Source: Pedobacter sp. SYP-B3415
GTDB taxonomy: Bacteria > Bacteroidota > Bacteroidia > Sphingobacteriales > Sphingobacteriaceae
Direction: 5' to 3'
Assembly (NCBI RefSeq): GCF_004138205.1
Contig: NZ_RXNQ01000006.1
Coordinates: 62,001 to 126,000 of the forward strand
DNA: 64,000 nt
Shown here: positions 26,220-33,703 of the stretch, one piece after another
Layout of the letters: every line of letters starts with the position of its first letter
How positions within the stretch are numbered: the stretch's first letter is position 1
The notes under the pieces: generated by a model
The model's input: only the letters and a program-made list of their open reading frames with translations
Told to the model about the DNA's origin: nothing
The model's database searches: none
Made by a program: the position numbers and the translations under genes

Positions 26220-26250
26220 TTGCATTATAGATAACCGTTCGTTAACTTTG
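26220..26250 (+). promoter_or_regulatory. Promoter of the MarR/beta-oxidation operon
   Basis: TTG at 26220-26222, a 20-base spacer and TAACTTTG at 26243-26250. The candidate operator directly follows the minus-7 box. Confidence 0.65.
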
Positions 26251-26264
26251 TTATGCAAGCATAA
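26251..26264. promoter_or_regulatory. Perfect palindrome TTATGC-AA-GCATAA, candidate MarR operator
   Basis: A 6+2+6 perfect inverted repeat placed at the expected transcription start, 13 bases before the MarR start codon. The core TATGCAAGCATA recurs with one change in the acyl-CoA synthetase promoter at 20861. Confidence 0.6.
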
Positions 26265-26277
26265 TAATTTCGAAAAA

Positions 26278-26706
26278 ATGAAGCAGCATCAGACCATCGA
26301 TTACCATATCAAGTTTGCCTGGCAGAACATGTTTAATAAGTACAACCAGATGGCAGCCGGATTTGGTATAACACAGGCTATCGGTTACATGCTGATCAAT
26401 ATTGATGAGCAGGGTAGCGCGGTATCGCAACTGGCAGGACTGCTCGGTGTGAAGGCAACAAGCCTTTCGCGCATGCTGAACAACATGGAAGATCTGAAAT
26501 TGATTTACCGCGAAACGGCCTTGGGCGACAAGCGTTCGGTGAAGGTTTTTTTAACAGATTTCGGGCGCGAGAAAAGACAGGAAGCTAAAAATGTAGTGCG
26601 GCAGTTTAACGAATATCTTGACGGTCATTTTTCAAAAAAAGAAAAAGAACAATTTATCGCCTTGCTTGTAAAACTAAATGAAGTTACGCTGGCCTATCCG
26701 GTTTGA
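26278..26706 (+). CDS. MarR family transcriptional regulator of the beta-oxidation operon
   Basis: A 142-residue winged-helix repressor: dimerisation helices at both ends, recognition helix region LLGVKATSLSRMLNNMEDL and wing LIYRETALGDKRSVKVFLT. The start is the ATG at 26278; a TTG 30 bases earlier is in the promoter. It is the first gene of the fatty acid oxidation operon (42 bases before the FadN-like gene), and a palindrome covers its own start site, so it probably autorepresses and is relieved by an acyl-CoA or fatty acid. The ligand is inference. Confidence 0.88.
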   Translation: MKQHQTIDYHIKFAWQNMFNKYNQMAAGFGITQAIGYMLINIDEQGSAVSQLAGLLGVKATSLSRMLNNMEDLKLIYRETALGDKRSVKVFLTDFGREKRQEAKNVVRQFNEYLDGHFSKKEKEQFIALLVKLNEVTLAYPV

Positions 26707-26748
26707 TCCGGTAAGCCTTTTATACACTCATCATAAAACCAAGTATTG

Positions 26749-29154
26749 ATGAAAAGAACGATTAATAAGGTAGCCGTACTCGGCTCAGGCATTATGGGTT
26801 CTCGCATTGCCTGTCATTTTGCGAATATCGGCACCGAAGTCCTTTTGCTTGATATAGCGCCGAAAGAACTCTCTGAAGAAGAGAAGGCCAGGGGATTGGC
26901 AATCGATAACCCCAAAGTAAAAAACAGGATTGTTGAAACGGCACTGCAGACAGCCGTGAAAACCAATCCATCGCCTGTCTATTCGAAAAAAGTTCTTAGC
27001 CGCATCAAAACCGGAAATTTTGATGACGATATGGCACTTATCGAAAAATGCGATTGGGTAATTGAGGTCGTGGTAGAAAACCTCGATATCAAAAAAAAGG
27101 TGTTCGAACAGGTTGAACGTTTTCGCAAACCCGGAACTTTGATTACCTCAAATACATCAGGCATTCCCATTCACCTGATGACTGAGGGGCGAAGCGAAGA
27201 CTTTAAGGCTCATTTCTGCGGAACCCATTTTTTTAACCCGCCGCGTTACCTGCGCCTGCTCGAGATTATTCCGACTCAATTCACGCGTCCGGACGTCGTT
27301 GACTTCCTGATGCACTATGGCGACAAATTCCTCGGGAAAACGACTGTGCGGTGTAAAGATACGCCTGCTTTTATTGCAAACAGGGTGGGCGTGTATTCGA
27401 TCATGGCTCTGCTGCATCTGGTAGAGAAGCTTGATCTGACCGTTGAGGAAGTGGATAAGTTCACCGGTCCGGCGCTCGGCAGGCCTAAATCTGCTACATT
27501 CCGTACATCTGATGTAGTTGGTGTGGATACCATGATCAAGGTAGCCAAAGGTCTCTATGACAATTGTCCGGAAGATAAAGCCCGCGAATTGTTCAAACTT
27601 CCTGACTTTGTTCAGAAAATGGAAGCGAATAACTGGCTTGGCGATAAGACCGGCCAGGGATTCTATAAAAAAGTAAAAGGGGAAAGCGGCAAAAGTGAAA
27701 TCCTGGCGCTCGACCTGAAGACGCTGGACTATAAACCTTCGCAGAAGGTTAAATCAGCTACGCTCGAACAGACCAAACCGGTTGAAAACCTGCGCGAGCG
27801 GATGAAAATTTTTGCAGGTGCGAAGGATAAGGCCGGAGAGCTGTTTCGCCATTCTTCGTTCGGTTTGTTTGAATATGTATCTGACCGCATTCCTGAAATA
27901 TCAGATGAGCTCTACCGCATAGACGATGCCATGCGCGCCGGCTTCGGCTGGGAACTCGGACCTTTTGAACTCTGGGATGCCGTCGGTTTAAAAGCCGCTG
28001 TTGAAGGGATGAAACAGTACGGCCATACGCCAGCCGCCTGGGTACAGGAGATGATTGCTCAAGGGCATGAATCCTTTTACAGGATCGAAGGTGGAAGGAA
28101 ACAGTTCTATGATGTGGGCAGCCGGAGTTATCAACCGGTGCCGGGAACGGACGAATTTGTTATTCTTGACAACCTGCGGGACAGCAAAACGGTTTGGAAA
28201 AACTCAGGCGTGTCAGTGATCGACCTTGGTGATGGAATTCTCAATGTTGAGTTTCATACCAAGATGAATACCATTGGTGGTGATGTGATACAGGGAATCA
28301 ACAAAGCAATTGACCTGGCAGAAAAGGATTTTCGCGGCGTTGTGATCGGAAACGATGGTGCAAACTTTTCAGCGGGAGCGAATGTAGGTATGATCTTCAT
28401 GATGGCGGTAGAACAGGAATGGGACGAGTTGAATCTGGCCATCCGGATGTTCCAGAATACGTCCATGCGTCTTCGTTACTCTGCTATCCCGGTTGTGGTT
28501 GCGCCCCATAACCTCACCCTTGGTGGGGGCTGCGAGTTCAGTATGCATGCAGATCATGTGCAGTTGTCTGCAGAAACCTATATGGGTCTTGTGGAATTTG
28601 GCGTAGGCGTTATACCGGGAGGAGGTGGTACCAAGGAATTTGCGCTCAGGGCTTCTGACGAATTGAAAGATGACCAGATTGCGCAGAATACATTGAAGGA
28701 ACGTTTTCTTACAATCGGAATGGCTAAGGTTTCCACTTCAGGTGAAGAGGCTTTTGAGCTTGGCTATCTTCAAAAAGGCAAGTATAGCATTACCATGAAC
28801 CGGAGCCGGCTGCTGGCAGATGCGAAGGCTAAGGCTATTGAGCTGGCCGAAGCTGGTTATACCAAACCTGTTCAGCGTACAGACATCCGTGTTCTGGGTA
28901 AGCAGGGGCTGGGCATTGTTTACGCCGGGGCAAACAGTATGTTCGCAGGTAATTACATATCTGAACATGATAAAAAAATATCTGAAAAGCTGGGTTATGT
29001 GATGTGCGGCGGCGACCTTTCTTCGCCAACCGAAGTGAGCGAGCAGTATCTGCTCGACCTGGAGCGCGAAGCATTTCTGTCGCTGGCTGGCGAACGCAAA
29101 TCACTCGAACGGATCCAATCGATTATCACGAAGGGAAAGCCGCTTAGAAATTAA
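26749..29154 (+). CDS. 3-hydroxyacyl-CoA dehydrogenase / enoyl-CoA hydratase fusion (FadN-like)
   Basis: An 801-residue bifunctional beta-oxidation enzyme. The NAD-binding motif VAVLGSGIMGSRIA is at residues 8-21, the dehydrogenase HFFNPPRYLRLLEIIP carries the catalytic His region, and a second dehydrogenase C-terminal domain lies near 370-440 (DDAMRAGFGWELGPFELWD). The crotonase domain comes last (about 490-700, with NFSAGANVG and LGGGCEFSMHAD). This order, dehydrogenase before hydratase, matches Bacillus FadN rather than E. coli FadB. It works with the thiolase and acyl-CoA dehydrogenase genes downstream. Start is the ATG directly after a TTG. Confidence 0.92.
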   Translation: MKRTINKVAVLGSGIMGSRIACHFANIGTEVLLLDIAPKELSEEEKARGLAIDNPKVKNRIVETALQTAVKTNPSPVYSKKVLSRIKTGNFDDDMALIEKCDWVIEVVVENLDIKKKVFEQVERFRKPGTLITSNTSGIPIHLMTEGRSEDFKAHFCGTHFFNPPRYLRLLEIIPTQFTRPDVVDFLMHYGDKFLGKTTVRCKDTPAFIANRVGVYSIMALLHLVEKLDLTVEEVDKFTGPALGRPKSATFRTSDVVGVDTMIKVAKGLYDNCPEDKARELFKLPDFVQKMEANNWLGDKTGQGFYKKVKGESGKSEILALDLKTLDYKPSQKVKSATLEQTKPVENLRERMKIFAGAKDKAGELFRHSSFGLFEYVSDRIPEISDELYRIDDAMRAGFGWELGPFELWDAVGLKAAVEGMKQYGHTPAAWVQEMIAQGHESFYRIEGGRKQFYDVGSRSYQPVPGTDEFVILDNLRDSKTVWKNSGVSVIDLGDGILNVEFHTKMNTIGGDVIQGINKAIDLAEKDFRGVVIGNDGANFSAGANVGMIFMMAVEQEWDELNLAIRMFQNTSMRLRYSAIPVVVAPHNLTLGGGCEFSMHADHVQLSAETYMGLVEFGVGVIPGGGGTKEFALRASDELKDDQIAQNTLKERFLTIGMAKVSTSGEEAFELGYLQKGKYSITMNRSRLLADAKAKAIELAEAGYTKPVQRTDIRVLGKQGLGIVYAGANSMFAGNYISEHDKKISEKLGYVMCGGDLSSPTEVSEQYLLDLEREAFLSLAGERKSLERIQSIITKGKPLRN

Positions 29155-29157
29155 TTC

Positions 29158-29181
29158 GAGATTTGAGATATGAGATTTGAG
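29158..29181 (+). repeat. Left inverted repeat of S23 cassette 1
   Basis: A 24-base purine-rich arm built from GAGATTTGAGA units, beginning 4 bases after the FadN stop. Its reverse complement at 29595-29618 matches in 23 of 24 positions. Confidence 0.85.
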
Positions 29182-29226
29182 TCTTGAGACTAAAATCCAA
29201 ATTGAATAAACATAAAATCATCCCCA

Positions 29227-29592
29227 ATGAATAATTTAAAAGATTTAAAAATATGGTCGAAGGCAATTTACCTCACAGTCGATATTTACAAGCTGACCGC
29301 AGACTATCCGTTAGCAGAACGTTTTGGGCTGTCTGGTCAGAGTCGAAGGGCAGCTGTATCGATTTCATCAAACATTGCTGAGGGCGCAAGCAGAAATTCA
29401 AACAGAGAATTTGTGAACTTTTTAGGAACAGCAAACGGATCTTCATATGAACTGCAAACACAACTTGCTATTGCTTGCCGTTTGGGATTCTTGTCTGCCG
29501 AAACCGTAAAGCCGGTTCTCGAAAACATTGATGAGTTACAAAAAATGACCTTTGGTCTGCAGAGGACACTGAATAAACGGGTAAAGAAATGA
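29227..29592 (+). CDS. Four helix bundle protein (S23 / intervening-sequence protein family), copy 1
   Basis: A 121-residue all-helical protein. The family pattern is clear: LKIWSKAIYLTVDIYKL, YPLAERFGLSGQSRRAA, SISSNIAEGASRN, and SYELQTQLAIACRLG. Homologues are encoded in 23S rRNA intervening sequences and resemble the Avd accessory protein of diversity-generating retroelements; they form pentamers and bind nucleic acid. The function is unknown. The gene is preceded by CCCCAATG spacing and sits wholly inside inverted repeats, with its stop only 2 bases before the right arm. It shares about a third to two fifths of its residues with copy 2, so the two are not a recent duplication. Confidence 0.88.
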   Translation: MNNLKDLKIWSKAIYLTVDIYKLTADYPLAERFGLSGQSRRAAVSISSNIAEGASRNSNREFVNFLGTANGSSYELQTQLAIACRLGFLSAETVKPVLENIDELQKMTFGLQRTLNKRVKK

Positions 29593-29594
29593 AT

Positions 29595-29618
29595 CTCAAA
29601 TCTCACATCTCAAATCTC
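29595..29618 (+). repeat. Right inverted repeat of S23 cassette 1
   Basis: Pyrimidine-rich arm of CTCAAATCTCACATCTC type, complementary to 29158-29181. A further repeat unit continues to 29626. Confidence 0.85.
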
Positions 29619-29645
29619 ACATCTCAATTTTAACTTTTAACAATC

Positions 29646-30824
29646 ATGCAAGAAGCGTATATCATAGCTGGTTTAAGAACGGCGGTCGGGAAGGCCCCGA
29701 GGGGCGTATTTCGTTTTATGCGGGCTGATGACCTGGCGGCTACCGTGATCCGCGAACTGGTTGGCTCGGTAGAGGGCCTGGATAAGGAACAAATTGACGA
29801 CGTTATTGTCGGTAATGCTACACCTGAGGCAGAGCAGGGTCTGAACATCGGGCGTATGATCTCGCTCATGGGCCTCGATACGGAAAAAGTTCCGGGGGTA
29901 ACAGTGAACCGGTATTGTGCTTCCGGACTCGAAACGATTGCGACCGCGGTGGCAAAGATCCGCTCCGGAATGGCAGACTGTATCATTGCAGGCGGAGTGG
30001 AGGTCATGTCGGGTATGCCCTTCGGGGGATGGAAACTTGTGCCTAATCCTGAAGTCGCAAAAACACACCCCGACTGGTATTGGGGCATGGGACTGACTGC
30101 TGAGGCCGTTGCCCGGGAGTACAAGGTAAGCCGTGAAGATCAGGATGCCTTTGCATTTAATTCCCACCAAAAAGCTGTTGAAGCAACAAAAAACGGAAGG
30201 CTTAAAGCAGGTGTGCTGCCCATTACCGTGAACGAAAATTATCTCGACGAAAATATGAAGCGCAAAAGCCGCTCGTACGTTGTCGACACAGATGAGGGGC
30301 CCCGCGCTGACACAACGCTCGAAAAGCTTGCCAGGCTTAAACCCGTCTTCGATGCCAGGGGTGTAATAACCGCCGGTAATTCTTCGCAGACCTCAGATGG
30401 AGCCGCATTTGTTATTGTTGTTTCTGAGCGAAAGTTAAAGGAGCTTGGTGTTTCGCCCATTGCGCGGCTGGTCAGTTATGGCGTTGCCGGCGTTCCGCCA
30501 AGAATCATGGGTATTGGTCCTATTGAGGCCATCCCGAAGGCGCTTAAAATGGCGGGGATGAGCCTGGAGCAGATCGACCTGATCGAGTTGAATGAAGCGT
30601 TTGCCTCGCAATCAATAGCAATTGTCCGCGAGCTGGGTATCAATCCTGATATTCTTAATGTAAATGGCGGCGGTATTGCGTTGGGGCATCCGCTGGGCTG
30701 CACCGGAGCAAAACTGACCGTGCAGATCATGAACGAACTCCGCGCCCGCAACCAGAAATACGGTATGGTCACAATGTGTGTCGGCACGGGACAGGGAGCT
30801 GCTGGCATTTTTGAATTGCTATAA
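29646..30824 (+). CDS. Acetyl-CoA C-acyltransferase (3-ketoacyl-CoA thiolase)
   Basis: A 392-residue thiolase. The nucleophile is Cys91 in NRYCASGLETI, with His348 in ALGHPLGCTGAK and Cys378 in CVGTGQGAAG. It releases acetyl-CoA in the last step of the beta-oxidation cycle, in the cytosol. It belongs between the FadN-like and acyl-CoA dehydrogenase genes, but an S23 cassette separates it from each neighbour. Length and motifs are normal. Confidence 0.94.
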   Translation: MQEAYIIAGLRTAVGKAPRGVFRFMRADDLAATVIRELVGSVEGLDKEQIDDVIVGNATPEAEQGLNIGRMISLMGLDTEKVPGVTVNRYCASGLETIATAVAKIRSGMADCIIAGGVEVMSGMPFGGWKLVPNPEVAKTHPDWYWGMGLTAEAVAREYKVSREDQDAFAFNSHQKAVEATKNGRLKAGVLPITVNENYLDENMKRKSRSYVVDTDEGPRADTTLEKLARLKPVFDARGVITAGNSSQTSDGAAFVIVVSERKLKELGVSPIARLVSYGVAGVPPRIMGIGPIEAIPKALKMAGMSLEQIDLIELNEAFASQSIAIVRELGINPDILNVNGGGIALGHPLGCTGAKLTVQIMNELRARNQKYGMVTMCVGTGQGAAGIFELL

Positions 30825-30871
30825 TTATTTACTTATAAAGAAAATTAATCGTATATTTAATTACTGACGAA

Positions 30872-30902
30872 CAAGGAAAAAAGATCAAGGAAAAAAGACC
30901 AG
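30872..30902 (+). repeat. Left inverted repeat of S23 cassette 2
   Basis: Purine-rich arm (AAGGAAAAAAGATCAAGG then AAAAGACCAG), ending one base before the S23 start codon. It aligns to the reverse complement of 31268-31299 with about 24 matches over 31 positions and one gap. Confidence 0.7.
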
Positions 30903-30903
30903 G

Positions 30904-31278
30904 ATGCGGCTGCAAAATTTCAGAAAGATGCGAATCTGGCAGGACGGAATTACTCTTGCTAATGATGTTTATTTGCTAATGGGTATACTACCGGAATCTG
31001 AACGTTTCGGATTAAGAAGCCAAATATCCCGATGTGTCATCTCGGTTCCTTCCAATATTGCTGAAGGATCTTCCAGGGGATCACAAAAGGAATTTGCACA
31101 TTATCTTTCAATAGCGCTAGGTTCACTATTTGAGTTAGAGACCCAGCTAATGATTTGCGCGAATGCGGGCTTAGTCGATTTGGCTCAAATAGAGCACGTG
31201 ACGAAGCAAACAATTCAATTACAACGTGCAATCACGGCTTTCAGGAGGCAGGTTGCAGGTAAATCGGCTGGTCTTTAA
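30904..31278 (+). CDS. Four helix bundle protein (S23 / intervening-sequence protein family), copy 2
   Basis: A 124-residue S23 family protein: LQNFRKMRIWQDGITLAND, LPESERFGLRSQISRC, SVPSNIAEGSSRGSQKEFA, and SLFELETQLMICANAG. It has the standard conserved core (FGLxSQ, SNIAEGxxR, ELETQL) and a four-helix bundle is expected. The ATG follows the left repeat by one base, so ribosome loading would occur from within the stem. It lies between the thiolase and the acyl-CoA dehydrogenase genes. Role unknown; nucleic-acid binding is suggested by family structures. Confidence 0.88.
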   Translation: MRLQNFRKMRIWQDGITLANDVYLLMGILPESERFGLRSQISRCVISVPSNIAEGSSRGSQKEFAHYLSIALGSLFELETQLMICANAGLVDLAQIEHVTKQTIQLQRAITAFRRQVAGKSAGL

Positions 31279-31299
31279 TCTTTTATCTTTCATCCTTTG
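31268..31299 (+). repeat. Right inverted repeat of S23 cassette 2
   Basis: Pyrimidine-rich arm CTGGTCTTTAATCTTTTATC and following bases, complementary to 30872-30902. It includes the S23 stop TAA. Confidence 0.7.
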
Positions 31300-31314
31300 T
31301 CTCATGCGAAGCAA

Positions 31315-33105
31315 ATGGAAACAACAAACAAAAACATTAAAGGAGGTGAATTCCTGATCAGGGAAACTTCCTGGGAAGATGTGTTCATTCCCGAAGAGTT
31401 TGATGAGGAACAGCAGATGATTGCGCAGACCTGCCGTGATTTTCTTGAGGCAGAGGTATATCCGAATCTCGACAGGATCGATAAACAGGAAGACCCGGAA
31501 CTGATGCCGGCATTGCTGACCAAGGCCGGCGAGCTGGGTATACTCGGAGTATCGGTTCCCGAAGAATTCGGTGGCTTCGGCAAAAACTTCAATACTTCCA
31601 TGCTGGTAGCCGACGTGGTCGGTGCCGGGCATTCATTTGCCGTTGCACTCTCCGCACATACGGGTATCGGCACGCTGCCTATTCTCTATTATGGCAGCGA
31701 GGAACAAAAAGCAAAATACATTCCCAAACTGGCAAGCGGGGAGTGGAAAGCAGCCTATTGCCTGACCGAGCCAAACTCTGGTTCTGATGCCAATTCCGGA
31801 AAGACCCGCGCTGTATTGTCTGAGGATGGCGGGAGTTATATCATCAACGGACAGAAAATGTGGATCACAAACGGTGGTTTTGCCGACGTGTTCATTGTAT
31901 TCGCAAAAATCGACAATGATGAAAACCTCACGGCATTTATTGTTGAGAAGAATTTTGGCGGTATTACCATGAACCCGGAAGAACATAAAATGGGTATCAA
32001 AGGGTCTTCGACAAGACAGGTGTTTTTTAACGACTGTGTCGTGCCGGCTGAAAACATGTTGAGCGACAGGCAGAACGGCTTTAAGATCGCCGTGAATATT
32101 TTAAATATCGGCCGGATCAAACTTGCGGCAGCAGCAATTGGGGCTTCTAAAGAAGTGATCAGCAAAGCGGTTAACTACGCGAATGAACGTACGCAGTTTG
32201 GCCGCCAGATTGCAAAATACGGTGCTATTCGTTATAAGCTGGCCGAGATGGCAGCTAAGGTGTATGCGGTTGATGCAGCTAACTATCGTGCGGGGCAAAA
32301 TATTGACGATGCATATGAATCGCTGGTTGCCGGCGGTATGGAACCTGGGAAAGCCAAACTCAAGTCGACCGAACAATTTGCGGTAGAGTGTGCCATTCTT
32401 AAAGTATGGGGATCGGAAGTGCTCGATTATGTAGTTGACGAAGGGGTGCAGATTTATGGAGGCATGGGTTTTTCGGCCGATGCACCAATGGACCGTGCCT
32501 ACCGCGATGCAAGGATCAACAGGATTTTTGAAGGTACCAACGAAATTAACCGCCTGTTAACCGTAGACATGATGCTTAAGCGCGCCATGAAAGGTGAGCT
32601 TGACTTAATGGGGCCCGCGACAGCTGTGGCCAATGAGCTGATGGCGATTCCGGATTTTGGCGAAGAAGATACTTCATTGTTTACTGCGGAAAAGAAGGTC
32701 ATCAGCAACCTGAAAAAAGCAACGCTGATGGTTGCGGGCGCCGCCGTGCAGAAACTGATGATGAGCTTGTCAAAGGAGCAGGAGATACTGATGAACATTG
32801 CCGACATGGCAAGTTACGCTTATGTAGCCGAATCAGCTTTGCTGCGCACAGAAAAGCTGGTCAACACCCGGGGGGAGGCAGCCACCGAAGCGCAGTTGGA
32901 TCTACTCCGCATCTATCTTGTCGAAGCCGTAGATGCCGTGTCTAAAGCTGGCAAAGAGGCGCTATGGGCTTTCGCTGAGGGAGATGAACAACGTATGATG
33001 CTTGTTGGCTTACGCAGGTATACAAAGATGGAACCTTTCAATGTGAAAGAAGCGAGACAGCGCGTAGCTGTGCGGCTGATCGAAGCCAATAAGTTTATTT
33101 TCTAG
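31315..33105 (+). CDS. Acyl-CoA dehydrogenase
   Basis: A 596-residue FAD flavoprotein of the long Bacteroidota acyl-CoA dehydrogenase type. The family signatures are AAYCLTEPNSGSDANSGKT (substrate/FAD site), KMWITNGGFADVF, ERTQFGRQIAKYGAIRYKL and QIYGGMGFSADAPMDRAYRDAR with RIFEGTNEINR. The C-terminal ~150 residues are a helical extension. It catalyses the first oxidation of acyl-CoA, passing electrons to ETF. I start it at ATG 31315 (METTNKNIKGGEFLIRETSW), since the upstream TTG lies in the S23 repeat. A terminator follows. Confidence 0.93.
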   Translation: METTNKNIKGGEFLIRETSWEDVFIPEEFDEEQQMIAQTCRDFLEAEVYPNLDRIDKQEDPELMPALLTKAGELGILGVSVPEEFGGFGKNFNTSMLVADVVGAGHSFAVALSAHTGIGTLPILYYGSEEQKAKYIPKLASGEWKAAYCLTEPNSGSDANSGKTRAVLSEDGGSYIINGQKMWITNGGFADVFIVFAKIDNDENLTAFIVEKNFGGITMNPEEHKMGIKGSSTRQVFFNDCVVPAENMLSDRQNGFKIAVNILNIGRIKLAAAAIGASKEVISKAVNYANERTQFGRQIAKYGAIRYKLAEMAAKVYAVDAANYRAGQNIDDAYESLVAGGMEPGKAKLKSTEQFAVECAILKVWGSEVLDYVVDEGVQIYGGMGFSADAPMDRAYRDARINRIFEGTNEINRLLTVDMMLKRAMKGELDLMGPATAVANELMAIPDFGEEDTSLFTAEKKVISNLKKATLMVAGAAVQKLMMSLSKEQEILMNIADMASYAYVAESALLRTEKLVNTRGEAATEAQLDLLRIYLVEAVDAVSKAGKEALWAFAEGDEQRMMLVGLRRYTKMEPFNVKEARQRVAVRLIEANKFIF

Positions 33106-33119
33106 CACTCAGCATGCAG

Positions 33120-33150
33120 AAGCGCCCGGAACGATCCGGGCGCTTTTGTT
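33120..33150 (+). terminator. Intrinsic terminator of the beta-oxidation operon
   Basis: AAGCGCCCGGA, loop ACGA, perfect 11-bp complement, then TTTTGTTTT. Confidence 0.9.
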
Positions 33151-33192
33151 TTGGTTTGATGCCAATGGCGGTTTGTTAAAATTGGTTAAAAA

Positions 33193-33223
33193 TTGGCCGG
33201 TCGGTATTAAAAGACTATTTTTG
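33193..33223 (+). promoter_or_regulatory. Promoter of the FKBP lipoprotein genes
   Basis: TTG at 33193-33195, 20-base spacer and TATTTTTG at 33216-33223. The ATG is only 6 bases further on, so the 5' leader would be nearly absent. Confidence 0.65.
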
Positions 33224-33229
33224 TGAATT

Positions 33230-33697
33230 ATGTTAAAAACCAGGGTGCTGGCCTTCTTCATGGCCGGGATTTTATTCATGTCGTGTGCGAAGAAAGAAAC
33301 TTTTGATGCTGATGCTCAAGCGCGTGCCGACGAACAGATAATCAAGGATTTTATAGCTAAAAACAACATCCCGGCTGTGCGTGATCCATCGGGTGTTTAT
33401 TATCAGGTGATCACACCTGGGTCGGGAAATGTTAATTTCGGATCAAACCCGCTGTTATCCGCAAATTATACCGGCAGGATGCTTGACGGGACAGTATTTG
33501 AAAAAAGTTCTGACCCGATCAGTTTCCGTTATACCGGCGTAATCCTTGGCTGGCAGGTCGGACTGGCGAAGATACAGCCCGGTGGGCGTGTCAGGCTCAT
33601 CATCCCTTCAGGCTATGCATACGGAAGTTCCGGTTACGGAAGCATTCCTCCAAATGCGATACTTGACTTCGATGTAGATTTAATAAAAGCTCAATAG
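33230..33697 (+). CDS. FKBP-type peptidyl-prolyl isomerase lipoprotein (single domain)
   Basis: A 155-residue lipoprotein: signal peptide ending in LFMSC with lipid-attachment Cys19, then one FKBP domain (DPSGVYYQVITPGSGN, ANYTGRMLDGTVFEKS, GWQVGLAKIQPGGRVRLIIP, YGSSGYGSIPPNAILDFDVDL). It would assist folding of exported proteins in the periplasm. The second FKBP gene starts 6 bases after the stop, so the pair is an operon. Confidence 0.92.
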   Translation: MLKTRVLAFFMAGILFMSCAKKETFDADAQARADEQIIKDFIAKNNIPAVRDPSGVYYQVITPGSGNVNFGSNPLLSANYTGRMLDGTVFEKSSDPISFRYTGVILGWQVGLAKIQPGGRVRLIIPSGYAYGSSGYGSIPPNAILDFDVDLIKAQ

Positions 33698-33703
33698 AAA
33701 TTC

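Larger units (their letters stand above)
29158..29618 (+). mobile_element. S23/four-helix-bundle cassette 1 (IVS-like element in a protein operon)
   Basis: One small gene enclosed by 24-base inverted repeats (23/24 matching). Additional degenerate GAG/ATTTGAG units lie outside both arms. The transcript would fold into a long stem with the open reading frame in the loop, the same layout as intervening sequences in 23S rRNA that encode S23 proteins. Here the element lies between two beta-oxidation genes instead. That it is mobile is inference; no target duplication was identified. Confidence 0.6.
30872..31299 (+). mobile_element. S23/four-helix-bundle cassette 2 (IVS-like element in a protein operon)
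   Basis: A second single-gene cassette with its own imperfect inverted repeats. The repeat sequence is unrelated to that of cassette 1, though both have the purine-rich strand on the left. The right arm contains the S23 stop codon and ends 15 bases before the acyl-CoA dehydrogenase start, so folding or RNase III cleavage of the stem could affect translation of that gene. Mobility is inferred. Confidence 0.55.

Noticed and set aside
29158-29626. CRISPR-like reading of the repeated GAGATTTGAG / CTCAAATCTC units
   Set aside because: Units are contiguous, on opposite strands at the two ends, with no spacers; they form terminal inverted repeats around one gene.
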